This document shows, in pieces, positions 8,143 to 17,049 of a stretch of DNA of 64,000 nucleotides. Made by a program: the position numbers and the translations under genes. Source of the stretch: Xenorhabdus nematophila ATCC 19061 (lineage in GTDB: Bacteria; Pseudomonadota; Gammaproteobacteria; Enterobacterales; Enterobacteriaceae); contig NC_014228.1 in the NCBI RefSeq assembly GCF_000252955.1, positions 2,184,005 through 2,248,004 on the forward strand. The letters run 5' to 3'. Each line of letters begins with the position of its first letter. The stretch's first letter is position 1. The notes beneath the pieces were generated by a model that was not told where the DNA came from, ran no database searches, and worked only from the letters and a program-made list of their open reading frames with translations.

Positions 8143-11100
8143 TTAGAACCGTAAATTAGCATTCAGGAATACGCCATTATCTTTATGGCTGCTGGATAAA
8201 ACACCGTTATATCCCAATGACAGTTTAGTGTTTTCATTGATACCGAACTCTGTACCTGCTTTGATGACAGCAGCATCACGTTCTGGAGAAACACTGTTAA
8301 TGGTAAACGTTGAATTACTATTACTGAAACTTAATTTAGTCCCGCGATCTATACTGCCAAACTGATGTTGCCAACCCAGTTCACCGTATAGCCCGACAGT
8401 CAGTTCACTTTCAGTCTTCCATTTCTGGTCAACACGTAAACCTAATGTTGAGAGGGTCGCATTTTTCGATTGTTTATCACCGTGTAGTGCGGCTGCACCG
8501 CCGTGCTCATTAATGCCATTGTTGCGGAAGTTCACATATGACACGTTGGCAAAGGGTTCTAAATTCAGCCAAGAGGTATTAATGCCATAAGCTGCTTCAG
8601 TAAACAATTGCCCGGTTTGTGCACCATATTTCGCTTTTAAATTGTCAGACTGACTACCGAAAGCCACCGAACGCTCTGTATCAAAACGATGCCAACTATA
8701 GGCAGCACCCGCACGCAGTGACAGTGCATCAATCTGTTTGCTACCGTATAGGCCCAGGTGGAAATTATCACTGCGGGCCGAGGTGCTATAACCGCCTTTC
8801 AGAGAAGAGCGTGTATAACCGGTGGCAACACCGAACCGCCAATCATTACCCAAGTCTTTATCGGCACCCAATAAGACACCATAATTGGACACACGGTAAC
8901 CATTAACTTCACTGTTACCATTTGCACGTTGCCAGTTGCCCATTATCTGCACCCAAGCACCGTTTTTATCTGCTTTGATATCCTGCCCGATGATCCCGCC
9001 ATCAGCCTGACGCATACGGGTATTCAATGTATCACGCAAATAACGGCTGCTATTGACCTGTGATGTGGCAATATCATCATGGATTTGTGCAGAAGAAAAC
9101 TGCTGGAATGCTTGTTGAGCCTGTTCAGCTGTATCAGACATTAAAATACTTTCATAAACCGGGTGACCAAGACTCAGTTTATCAGCAGCGTCAGCGATAG
9201 CACGTTCATTGGTTGTCTTACCCAAACTGGCGAAGGTGGTGGAATTACGTTTGATATCTAACATCACCCGGTCAGGTTGATAGCTAAGTTCAGTACCAAT
9301 AAACAGATAATTCGGTTCTACCGTTGTAAACCGACCATTGAGACCACGGTTTGCTTGCAAGATATTGTATTGCTGACCAAGTAAGCTATGCACTTCTTGT
9401 TTTGATAACAGGTTGATGCTGTTATCCAGCTTGACCTGCACTTCACCGCCTCTCAGTGTAGCTAAGCCATCACTGAGAATACGAGCGCTTTTGCCTTGGC
9501 CGTCTGGTGCAACATTGACCAAATAAAGTGAACCAGTGTTGAAGGTAACATCACGAGTCACATTCAGCGTACCGCTTGAAGTTAAACCAACAACTGGAGC
9601 AGCAATATTCGACATATCAATTGACGCTAAATGACCAGATACAACATTGGCACCTTTGTTGACCATGATAGAACCAACAGTACCGCTTCCACCCAGAGTT
9701 GCTCCATTCTGAACGGTAACATCGGAGGTAATGGCACCGCTAACTTGTAACCAACCGGCTTCCACTAATGTCGGGCCTTTATAGATGCTATTTTTACCGG
9801 CAAGTTCCAGTGTGCCTTTACCCTTTTTCGTCAGCCCACCGTAACCACTGATGTCATTGCTCCAGCGGTCATAAGTGCATTCAATGCTGTCACACACCCG
9901 CTCAACCGTGGTGCCTTTTTCAACTACACCACCCATTCCCGGAATATTGGCAATAAACTGAGTTTCAGAATAGGAACCGGGAATATAGTATTTTTTGGGA
10001 ATGTCTTCCTCAGTAATAAACATCTTAGGGCCATCAATGGCATCTTTCAGGTTCAGCATTCCCCAACCATACAGATCGTCCAAACCTGGATCACCCAAGT
10101 CGGTTGCGGTGGTTTTCATAACATCAGCTATTTGCCCTGCATCCATATACGGGAAACGCTGCATCAAGACAGCAGCAGCACCAGCCACATGGGGCGACGC
10201 CATTGATGTACCTGTGTAAGAGTCATAGGTAGGTGCAATCTCTAGATCACCTTTCTTAAAAGCCTCTTCGTCGATATAACTTCCGGTTTTAGAAACAAAA
10301 TCACCCGTACTGCTGTAAATTTTGGTTCCTGGCGCAGACAAACAATAGCTGGCGGTATATCCGCAGCTCGTTGAGGAAACGTTGATCTTACCTTCTCTGG
10401 CCAGGTTAGCGACGCTGAGATAATTTTTCAGTGCATCAGGGAAGAAATAGGGCATACCCGCATGCAGCCAAGTAACGTTATAGTTATTTGCGTTTCCTGC
10501 TGCAAAAACAACTAATTTTCCATGACGTGCCGCACGTAACAAACCTGCACTTCTGGTTGTATAGTCATCGAGTTCTGGGATTGGAGAACGGCTCAACCTA
10601 TCCAGATCATCTTTAATCGGTGTGACATAATTAATCACATCTTGCAGGGTGACTTTATAGTAATCGACCGTGCCATCTGGTCTCCGTATAGGGTTACCAT
10701 TACTATCAACACGATATCTAGGGCGAACTCCCCAACTGTTATTGATAACACGGGCATTACTCTGGATCATGGCTTCTGTGCGGTTATATGGGTTTTGCAA
10801 ATATTTCCCCGTAATTAAACCTGCATCAAATGCCACACCATGCATTTCCTTACCATCCCGATTTGCCGCAATAATGCCTGAAACATGGTTACCGTGGGCA
10901 CCAAAACTAATTATCCCGGTATAGGGATCCTCATCATAGCTCCAGGGATCTTCCGGGCCCAGAATTTTCAATTTACCGGCAAACTCTGGGTGATGGGTAA
11001 CAGCCTCATCCAATACACCGACATTAATGCCTTTCCCTGTATAACCGCGAGCATAGGCATAATGGGCACCAATGGCAGCTAATCCCCATTGATGATTAAA

Positions 11101-11244
11101 TTCTTCTGATAACCAACTATTAGGTATATTTTTCTTACCTTTTTCCTGATATCCCGTTTCAGCCATTGATGCACTAGCAGGTAATATTCCTAAAAGGAAC
11201 GTTACCCACAAAAATATCGGCCGTGCCGAATTATTTTTTTTCAT
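8143..11244 (-). CDS. Subtilisin-type (S8) serine protease autotransporter
   Basis: About 1033 residues from ATG 11244 (an alternative ATG at 11265 adds seven residues but has a weaker ribosome site). Order of parts: signal peptide (FLWVTFLLGILPASASMA); S8 catalytic domain with Asp79 in GVLDEA, His117 in AHGNHVSG and Ser347 in TGTSMASPHVAG; a short beta-helical passenger with GTLELAGKNSIYKGPT and GSGTVGS repeats; and a C-terminal type V autotransporter barrel of about 280 residues starting near GAWVQIMGNWQR and ending in the outer-membrane terminal phenylalanine (LNANLRF). It would secrete its own protease across the outer membrane. The family includes SphB1/NalP-like enzymes that process other surface proteins, besides acting on host protein. 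Confidence 0.93.
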   Translation of the reverse strand: MKKNNSARPIFLWVTFLLGILPASASMAETGYQEKGKKNIPNSWLSEEFNHQWGLAAIGAHYAYARGYTGKGINVGVLDEAVTHHPEFAGKLKILGPEDPWSYDEDPYTGIISFGAHGNHVSGIIAANRDGKEMHGVAFDAGLITGKYLQNPYNRTEAMIQSNARVINNSWGVRPRYRVDSNGNPIRRPDGTVDYYKVTLQDVINYVTPIKDDLDRLSRSPIPELDDYTTRSAGLLRAARHGKLVVFAAGNANNYNVTWLHAGMPYFFPDALKNYLSVANLAREGKINVSSTSCGYTASYCLSAPGTKIYSSTGDFVSKTGSYIDEEAFKKGDLEIAPTYDSYTGTSMASPHVAGAAAVLMQRFPYMDAGQIADVMKTTATDLGDPGLDDLYGWGMLNLKDAIDGPKMFITEEDIPKKYYIPGSYSETQFIANIPGMGGVVEKGTTVERVCDSIECTYDRWSNDISGYGGLTKKGKGTLELAGKNSIYKGPTLVEAGWLQVSGAITSDVTVQNGATLGGSGTVGSIMVNKGANVVSGHLASIDMSNIAAPVVGLTSSGTLNVTRDVTFNTGSLYLVNVAPDGQGKSARILSDGLATLRGGEVQVKLDNSINLLSKQEVHSLLGQQYNILQANRGLNGRFTTVEPNYLFIGTELSYQPDRVMLDIKRNSTTFASLGKTTNERAIADAADKLSLGHPVYESILMSDTAEQAQQAFQQFSSAQIHDDIATSQVNSSRYLRDTLNTRMRQADGGIIGQDIKADKNGAWVQIMGNWQRANGNSEVNGYRVSNYGVLLGADKDLGNDWRFGVATGYTRSSLKGGYSTSARSDNFHLGLYGSKQIDALSLRAGAAYSWHRFDTERSVAFGSQSDNLKAKYGAQTGQLFTEAAYGINTSWLNLEPFANVSYVNFRNNGINEHGGAAALHGDKQSKNATLSTLGLRVDQKWKTESELTVGLYGELGWQHQFGSIDRGTKLSFSNSNSTFTINSVSPERDAAVIKAGTEFGINENTKLSLGYNGVLSSSHKDNGVFLNANLRF

Positions 11245-12051
11245 TATAGAGATTCCATTTTTCATAAAGTGGCAACTTTCAATTCGCTTGTTGGCACGTC
11301 GCTCCTTGAAAATCCATGATTAATAAAACCGATGGTATAAACTGAAAACAAGCCAGAAAGGGGAGTCCAATATCTTATTACCGAATACCAAAAGAATAGA
11401 TAATTTAGGAATAATCCCCTCACTCGCAAGGAGCTATAGCATAATAATTAGAACTAAAATGCAATAATTCAAATTAACCATTTTATAACAATTAAGAAAC
11501 AAAAATAAGATTATGTAAATTAATGCAAACCGTGTTCTTGATTGTTAAATTTAAGTTTTTTTGTTTTTAGATATCAAATTGTTGCAAATATGTAATATAT
11601 TTAATGGGTATATCTCATTGGAAACGCTCACTGGAGTGATAATTAGAAGCATAATTATTTCTATTTGAAAGCCTAATGACTCCATTTTTAATTTATTGTT
11701 CTTATATTTAATAAATAATGTTTATCAGATGAATGCTTGATGTTTATTTGGGGAATATATTTAAAACCAAGTAAACTTTTTACTCAGATAATCCGGAATT
11801 AAAACACTTTCATTTCCTATTTTTTACAATTAAAAATATATAGCCTGATATTTTTATTATTTTAAATTTATTACATCTGAACCATGTTATTGTTCTATTC
11901 GTTTTTTGCTTTTCAATCATCTCCGGCATCAGAAGCCATTGCCACTTTACAACAAATCGGAATCGCTTTTGGAGGCGTATATGCTCTACAATGCGTTAGC
12001 AGCTTTTGAAAACATTACATCAAAATAGAATACTTAATGGAGCATCAAGAA
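11245..12051. other. AT-rich intergenic region with one possible tiny gene remnant
   Basis: About 800 bases between the divergent autotransporter and acetyltransferase genes. It should hold the autotransporter promoter. Most of it is AT-rich with no coding signal. The only coding-like piece is at 11884-12009. Confidence 0.5.
11884..12009 (+). pseudogene. Possible remnant of a small membrane protein
   Basis: A 41-codon frame whose second half, SPASEAIATLQQIGIAFGG, is amphipathic/hydrophobic and resembles the tail of small two-helix membrane proteins. It has no ribosome site and looks like the surviving end of a decayed gene. It could also be chance. Confidence 0.25.
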
Positions 12052-12480
12052 ATGGTTAGATCGTTCACAGAATCAGATATGGATGTGGTTTTATCGATTT
12101 GGTTAGAGGCTTCCATTAAGGCTCATCATTTTATAGCGGCTGAATTTTGGCAGTCACAAGTGGAAAATATGAGAAGGGTCTATATTCCGGCTTCTGAGGT
12201 GTATGTTTATGTTCAGGGTTCTGAACCTGTTGGTTTTTATGCGCTTCACGGAGGTAACTTGGCTGCTGTTTTTGTATCATCAGATAAACAGGGGCGGGGA
12301 ATAGGTAAGGCGTTAGTTAATGATGCCAAAACTCGAAGATCTGAACTCACGTTATCAGTTTATAAGGAAAATCAAGCAAGTTATGAATTCTACTTATTGC
12401 AAGGATTTTATGTTGTTCGCGAGGAAGTAGATGAAAGCACAGGATGCCAAGAATATTTTATGCGTCTAAATATGAACTAA
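12052..12480 (+). CDS. GNAT-family N-acetyltransferase (YjaB-like)
   Basis: About 142 residues. I start at ATG 12052 (MVRSFTESD) because GGAG lies nine bases before it; the ATG at 12037 overlaps that site. The acetyl-CoA pyrophosphate loop is clear: VSSDKQGRGIGKALV (the Q/RxxGxG/A motif A), preceded by the beta-strand AAVFV. The C-terminal EFYLLQGFYVVRE is the usual GNAT motif B (Y-x-x-x-GF). Overall pattern and length match E. coli YjaB. The acetyl acceptor is unknown. A short interspersed hairpin repeat follows the stop directly. Confidence 0.82.
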   Translation: MVRSFTESDMDVVLSIWLEASIKAHHFIAAEFWQSQVENMRRVYIPASEVYVYVQGSEPVGFYALHGGNLAAVFVSSDKQGRGIGKALVNDAKTRRSELTLSVYKENQASYEFYLLQGFYVVREEVDESTGCQEYFMRLNMN

Positions 12481-12487
12481 TATGAAC

Positions 12488-12548
12488 TATACCCGATGGA
12501 TTTCAAGATACAGCCGACAAAGTGGCAACTTGAAAGATGACGGGTAAC
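12488..12548. repeat. Interspersed hairpin repeat, copy A
   Basis: About 60 bases beginning TATACCCGATGGATTTCAAG and ending CTTGAAAGATGACGGGTAAC, so the ends can pair (TTTCAAG with CTTGAAA, and ACCCG with CGGGT). A second, diverged copy lies at 39961-40023. The layout suits a REP-like or small MITE-like intergenic element. Its 3' end overlaps the region just before the PPOX gene. Confidence 0.65.
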
Positions 12549-12561
12549 AAGAGGCATGATA

Positions 12562-13179
12562 ATGACGAACCATATTGTCACTGATATTGCTACACTTGAA
12601 AAAATATACGGAAAGCCTGCCGGCGCTTCTGTTTTTAAGGAAGTCAATTATATACACCCTGTGTACCGCCCTTTTATTGAATCTTCACCTTTTGTAGCAC
12701 TGGCAACGGTGGGTTCAGCAGGCATGGATATTTCTCCCCGCGGAGATCAAGCTGGGTTCGTGCTTATTGAAAATGAAAAAACGTTGTTATTGCCCGATAG
12801 AATAGGGAATAACCGTATTGATAGCCTACGTAATATTGTTCATGACAATCGTATCGCTTTATTATTTTTTATTCCGGGGATCGGTGAAACATTACGTATT
12901 AATGGCCGAGCGGAAATTGTCATTGATCCTGAAATATTGGAACGTTGTGCATATCGTAACAAACGTCCTCGTTCTGTATTGCGCATCACTGTAGATGCTG
13001 TTTTTTTCCAATGCTCCCGTGCTATTTTGCGTTCTGGATTGTGGGATAGTTCTACACAATTGGAACGTAGTGTGTTGCCTAGCGCAGGTAAGATATTACA
13101 AGAAATAAGTAAAAATGCTTTGGATGGTGCTGATTATGATGCCAGATTACCCCAACTTCTTAAAAACAATATGTATTAA
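12562..13179 (+). CDS. Pyridoxamine 5'-phosphate oxidase-family FMN-binding protein
   Basis: 205 residues from ATG 12562, seven bases after AGAGG; ATG 12556 is too close to that site. The split-barrel flavin fold shows in FVALATVGSAGMDISPRGD followed by DRIGNNRIDSLRNIVHD and RIALLFFIPGIGETLRINGRA. This is the pattern of the MSMEG_1061-type PPOX subfamily rather than true PdxH. Such proteins bind FMN or F420 and reduce or oxidise small molecules; the substrate is not predictable. It stands alone between a hairpin repeat and a strong terminator. Confidence 0.8.
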   Translation: MTNHIVTDIATLEKIYGKPAGASVFKEVNYIHPVYRPFIESSPFVALATVGSAGMDISPRGDQAGFVLIENEKTLLLPDRIGNNRIDSLRNIVHDNRIALLFFIPGIGETLRINGRAEIVIDPEILERCAYRNKRPRSVLRITVDAVFFQCSRAILRSGLWDSSTQLERSVLPSAGKILQEISKNALDGADYDARLPQLLKNNMY

Positions 13180-13230
13180 CGTCTGATAAGGAAAATTTTT
13201 CAAATAATGATGTAAATTCGAAGTGTGCAA

Positions 13231-13264
13231 AAAAAACAGCATGTTAAAATATGCTGTTTTTTAT
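13231..13264 (+). terminator. Rho-independent terminator of the PPOX gene
   Basis: AAAAACAGCAT and ATGCTGTTTTTT form an 11-bp stem around a 7-base loop with T and A tracts on both sides, so it can work in both directions and also ends the convergent toxin-antitoxin unit. Confidence 0.88.
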
Positions 13265-13368
13265 ACAGTTAAAATAACTATTTCTGTATTCAGAATGTAT
13301 ATCAGAAATATTTTTTAAAAATATACACTTAATTCTACATGCCATATTGATAATGTGAGGCCAAACAG

Positions 13369-13683
13369 TCAAATCATCCCGCGTCCGTCCAGATGATTTG
13401 AGGGCACCATACGTTTGTGCAGTACACCAAATATAATGGGTTGCCGTTCATGGATTATGTAATAAATAACATGACTAATATGAGGGAAACTCAATACTTC
13501 CACTCCTACGTCCGGCCTGCCTCTCCCCAGAGCAGGGGTAACAGCCAGCAAACGAAAGGTTTGCTGAAGTTCTGACAAGTATTTTTCCGATTGCATCTTA
13601 CCCCATTGAAGTACAGTAAAACGGCGGATTTCAATAAGATCGGCCTGTGCATCAGGCGTTAAGCGGTAGTTTGGTATATCCAT
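13369..13683 (-). CDS. ParE/RelE-family toxin of a type II toxin-antitoxin system
   Basis: 104 residues. The fold signature is there: YRLTPDAQADLIEIRRFT (N-terminal helix pair), SELQQTFRLLAVTPALGRGRPD, then strands ending HISHVIYYIIHERQPIIFGVLHKRM. The R/K-rich end and the LG(R)GRP turn are usual in ParE. ParE members poison gyrase and RelE members cut mRNA on the ribosome; the sequence favours ParE. The partner antitoxin lies upstream, but 97 bases away instead of overlapping, with a 22-codon frame between them. Confidence 0.85.
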   Translation of the reverse strand: MDIPNYRLTPDAQADLIEIRRFTVLQWGKMQSEKYLSELQQTFRLLAVTPALGRGRPDVGVEVLSFPHISHVIYYIIHERQPIIFGVLHKRMVPSNHLDGRGMI

Positions 13684-13688
13684 TATGG

Positions 13689-13757
13689 TTAACGATCCCT
13701 GGGAACGTCGGTCGATATCCTCTGTAATTGTTCTGCACTCAGCCCGGCTACAGACAT
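13689..13757 (-). CDS. 22-codon micro-ORF between antitoxin and toxin
   Basis: ATG at 13757 follows AGGAAAAAA, a fair ribosome site, and encodes MSVAGLSAEQLQRISTDV plus four residues, ending five bases before the toxin ATG. It may couple translation from antitoxin to toxin, or be a leftover. Not similar to anything I recognise. Confidence 0.3.
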   Translation of the reverse strand: MSVAGLSAEQLQRISTDVPRDR

Positions 13758-13780
13758 TTTTTTCCTGAATATGTGCAGTT

Positions 13781-14041
13781 CTAATCGTACAGACCTGATC
13801 TCAGTTCATTAAAAAAAACTTCACCATCGGCGGTGTTACCGGATTCAATATGAACGCTGGCCTGTGCCGCTCTTGACTGTAATAATTTTAACCGGAGTGT
13901 TTCAATACCTTCGTACTCATCCATTGAGATAACCACCGCGACGGGTTTTCCGTTTTTATTTATTTGGATTGGGGCACGTTGTGCTTTGAGTAGCATGCCG
14001 CCAAATTGGGTTTTGGCTTCATTGGCAGAAAGAGTATCCAT
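13781..14041 (-). CDS. Phd/YefM-family antitoxin
   Basis: 86 residues. The N-terminal DNA-binding half is typical: LSANEAKTQFGGMLLKA, then PIQINKNGKPVAVVISMDEY. The C-terminal tail (VFFNELRSGLYD) is the flexible part that wraps around the toxin. It should repress its own promoter in the 14042-14190 region together with ParE. It leads the minus-strand unit antitoxin, micro-ORF, toxin. Confidence 0.87.
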   Translation of the reverse strand: MDTLSANEAKTQFGGMLLKAQRAPIQINKNGKPVAVVISMDEYEGIETLRLKLLQSRAAQASVHIESGNTADGEVFFNELRSGLYD

Positions 14042-14194
14042 AATAATTCCCTCATTGAATAATGGTATGATTCAAATAATATAAACGAATCGAACGATTT
14101 GATCAAATTTAAACCTATCAAAAAGTATGCTTTTTGAAGACCATTGGAAATGGCTCTCAAAAATCCTATTAAGATGATTTTAACTTCAATAAAA

Positions 14195-14253
14195 GTATCT
14201 TTACATGAAGTAAATTAAAGTAATAGCCTAAAAGATTTTTATCAAGTATCTTT
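14195..14253 (+). promoter_or_regulatory. Two direct GTATCTTT sites before the MarR gene
   Basis: GTATCTTT occurs at 14195-14202 and again at 14246-14253, 36 bases before ATG 14289. The same octamer returns at 14809 after the gene, and a full palindrome at 14850-14867. Spacing and position suggest half-sites for the MarR protein itself (inference). Confidence 0.4.
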
Positions 14254-14288
14254 TTTTTGCAGGAATAAAATGAATAGGATAAAAAAGC

Positions 14289-14780
14289 ATGAAGTACGAT
14301 CACGTTGACCGACTACTCATCCAATGGGAGCAACAGCGTCCAGACCTTGATTCATCATCAATGGGAGTCATTGGGCGGCTATGTCGCATAAATAAAATTA
14401 TTGAGCAACGCTTGCAACATGCTTTCAAAGAACATAGCCTGAGCGCCATTGAGTTTGATATTCTCGCAACACTACGTCGCAATAATGCACCCATTACACC
14501 GACTGAAATGTATCAATCCGTTATGCTCACTTCTGGCGCAATGAGTACCCGAATTGAACATATGGTACAACGGGGATTGATTGAACGTATTGCCAATGAA
14601 GAAGACAGGCGTAGTTGCAAGGTTTTTCTGACCCCTGAAGGAAAATCCCTGATAGACAAAGCAGTAGAAAGTCATCTTGAAAATCAAAAAACTATTCTCG
14701 AACCACTGACTGAAAATCAACAAGAGCAACTTGCTACACTGCTACGGCATTGGTTGCTGACCAATGAATCAACTAATTGA
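14289..14780 (+). CDS. MarR-family transcriptional regulator
   Basis: 163 residues. The winged-helix core runs from about 45 to 130: SAIEFDILATLRR, the recognition helix region SGAMSTRIEHMVQRGLIER, and the wing NEEDRRSCKVFLTPEGK with the conserved D-RR. N- and C-terminal helices for dimerisation are present. The gene stands alone, flanked on both sides by GTATCTTT sites, which points to autoregulation. The convergent copper receptor gene downstream is a second possible target, though its promoter lies 2 kb away at 16.9 kb. Confidence 0.88.
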   Translation: MKYDHVDRLLIQWEQQRPDLDSSSMGVIGRLCRINKIIEQRLQHAFKEHSLSAIEFDILATLRRNNAPITPTEMYQSVMLTSGAMSTRIEHMVQRGLIERIANEEDRRSCKVFLTPEGKSLIDKAVESHLENQKTILEPLTENQQEQLATLLRHWLLTNESTN

Positions 14781-14849
14781 ACATTTTTCGAATAGATAGT
14801 CAGGGGAAGTATCTTTTATTGAAGTTATATTTAATTTTACAAATACATA

Positions 14850-14867
14850 TATCTTTTCTTAAAGATA
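14850..14867. promoter_or_regulatory. Palindrome TATCTTT-TCTT-AAAGATA
   Basis: Perfect inverted repeat of the 7-base half-site also found before the MarR gene, with a 4-base spacer. It lies between the MarR stop and the copper receptor stop, an odd place for an operator. Confidence 0.35.
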
Positions 14868-14876
14868 CTTTCAGAA

Positions 14877-14906
14877 AGCTCGTCCTGATATCAATCAGGA
14901 CGAGCT
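14877..14906 (-). terminator. Hairpin ending the TonB receptor gene
   Basis: AGCTCGTCCTGAT and its exact reverse complement, a 13-bp stem with a 4-base loop, 17 bases after the receptor stop on the minus strand. The T-tract is short (TTTC). Confidence 0.75.
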
Positions 14907-14922
14907 GAGTCTAGAAAGAATA

Positions 14923-16929
14923 TTAGAATTTAACGTTAACTCGAGCCCAATAAGTGCGGCCGGGTTCGTTTACTCGCGTATGGCCTGAATAACCGAAACC
15001 ACTATTTCCTGCTAAATTCAGGTGTTCGCTGTAAGCTTTATCAAAAATGTTGTCAATACCGGCACTGATCTGAACATTCTTGGTTATTTTATAGGCTGCG
15101 TTGGCGGACAAAATGGCAAACCCTTTACTGCTGTCAAAATCTTTACCTACCACGTTACCTTCATTAATCGCCACTCGATGCTGACTGTTAACCAAACGCA
15201 GCAAACCACTGCTGGTCCAATCACCCTGTTCCCAGGTTAAACCGAAACGGGCTTCCAGAGGCGGAGTTTGCGGCAATGGGCGATGGTTCGAGGTATTTTG
15301 CGCCCAGGAATAGGCCAGACTGGCATCGGTTTTCCAATAATCATTCAACTGATAAGCAACACCCATTTCTCCTCCCATAATAGTGGCATCAATATTATGA
15401 GCGGGAATATTCTGGTTTGGGATATTGCTGTAGCGGAATAAGATAAAGTCATTCACCTTACCCACATAAGCTGATACCCAGCCTTTCAGATGTTGAGAGT
15501 TATATTGCGAACCGATATCCAACTGAGTGGTCTTCTCAGTTTTTATATCAGTTAACGCATTTTTACCCGCTTTGCCTGAAAACAGTTCCCAAAAATCAGG
15601 AAAGCGTTCAGTGTATCCGACGCCGGTATAGAACATAACAGGGGTATTTTGTAGATTATGTTCAAACCGGATAAAACCCGCATACAGCGTGTCTTTTCGT
15701 TCTTGTTGAGCTGAATATTGATATACTGTCGCACGATCCAAACGCGCTCCGCCAATGACTTTACTTTGCTCCGTCGCATCCCACGTCAATTCACTGAAAA
15801 TACCATAATCACGGAAACGGGCATTTTTCACCCAGCCTATTCTTCCTGCCGGGTCCATGTAGCGATCAGTATTTGTGCGGTGAATGTTAGTTTGCATATC
15901 GGCACCGCTTTGTAACTTGAAATCTTCCCAAATCCAGGTTCCCACCATGCGCCCCCCCATAGTAAGGCGGCTAGGCTCAGAAACCATTTTGTATTCAGAC
16001 TTGCGCAGGGAATAGGTATCCATTACATGGTCGGTGTAGTTGTAGTAGAAATTAGTTTCAAATTTGTCAAACACTTCGCCGATATTGGATTTTTCAAAAC
16101 GCACACCCAGACTTTGTCGTTTGAATTGAGAACCATCCATATAACGTGTGGCATAACGTGCTTCGCCATCACCTTGTCCGGCACTTAATTCCAGTAAGGT
16201 ATCTGCATCAGGGGTCCAGCCTAATGCAACATCAGTATTCCATTTATCCCAACGAGAGTGAACGCGCTTACCATCACCATCTTTATAATCATCAGAGCGG
16301 GATTTATTACCGATCAAACGAATATATCCCAACTCATTACCAAGACTTAAATCTGCATTACCGTCCCAGCGACCATTAGAACCGACAACTGTGCTGATAT
16401 TACCCTGAGCACCAGGCTCTTCGAACTGAGGGCGAGTCCGTTCAAAACGGATGGTTCCGGCTGAATTCCCCGGTCCCCAAAGTACCGTTTGTGGGCCTTT
16501 AACCAGACTCAAGACATCATAATTTTCGGGTGAAATATAAGAGCTTGGTGCATCCATACGCCCGCCGCAAGATCCCAGAATTTCACCGTCATCGATCAAC
16601 ATGCGCAAACGGGAACCAAACATACCGCGGAATACCGGATCGCCATTAGTGCCGCCATTACGGATCTGGGCAAAACCGGGAATGGTTTTCAGGTAATCGG
16701 AGCCATCACTGGCAGGCACTGGCTGACGGGGTGTTTTTAGTGAAGAAGCTACATTAAGTGGCGAAATTGCAGGCGCCGTTACTGTTATCACATCATTACT
16801 ATTGATAGCGTGTACTTCTTTTGTCTCTTTAGTGTGTTCCACATTGGCAGCCCAGGAACTGGTTGGTATCAGGGCAATAGCCAAAGCTGCTGTCAGAGGA
16901 GATATGCGGAACAATTGTGTAGTAGACAT
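14923..16929 (-). CDS. TonB-dependent copper receptor (OprC/NosA type)
   Basis: 668 residues with a signal peptide (LAIALIPTSSWA), a TonB-box-like DVITVTAP, a plug domain (DYLKTIPGFAQIRNGG; RGMFGSRLRMLIDDGEILGSCGGRMD; GPQTVLWGPGNSAGTIRFER) and a 22-strand-type barrel ending in ARVNVKF. The plug text and overall length match the TonB-dependent copper receptor family. Uptake of copper across the outer membrane is expected, energised by TonB. The DUF2946-like gene lies directly upstream on the same strand, 120 bases away, a pairing seen for copper-related loci. Confidence 0.88.
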   Translation of the reverse strand: MSTTQLFRISPLTAALAIALIPTSSWAANVEHTKETKEVHAINSNDVITVTAPAISPLNVASSLKTPRQPVPASDGSDYLKTIPGFAQIRNGGTNGDPVFRGMFGSRLRMLIDDGEILGSCGGRMDAPSSYISPENYDVLSLVKGPQTVLWGPGNSAGTIRFERTRPQFEEPGAQGNISTVVGSNGRWDGNADLSLGNELGYIRLIGNKSRSDDYKDGDGKRVHSRWDKWNTDVALGWTPDADTLLELSAGQGDGEARYATRYMDGSQFKRQSLGVRFEKSNIGEVFDKFETNFYYNYTDHVMDTYSLRKSEYKMVSEPSRLTMGGRMVGTWIWEDFKLQSGADMQTNIHRTNTDRYMDPAGRIGWVKNARFRDYGIFSELTWDATEQSKVIGGARLDRATVYQYSAQQERKDTLYAGFIRFEHNLQNTPVMFYTGVGYTERFPDFWELFSGKAGKNALTDIKTEKTTQLDIGSQYNSQHLKGWVSAYVGKVNDFILFRYSNIPNQNIPAHNIDATIMGGEMGVAYQLNDYWKTDASLAYSWAQNTSNHRPLPQTPPLEARFGLTWEQGDWTSSGLLRLVNSQHRVAINEGNVVGKDFDSSKGFAILSANAAYKITKNVQISAGIDNIFDKAYSEHLNLAGNSGFGYSGHTRVNEPGRTYWARVNVKF

Positions 16930-17049
16930 AAAAAGAATATCCCTTAATTAATAACAAATCCTGTTTTTGAATTTGTTTGAAACAATACTGATTTGTCCTA
17001 CAAACAAAGTAAGACAAGAAAAATAAAATGATTTATTCCAGATAAACGA

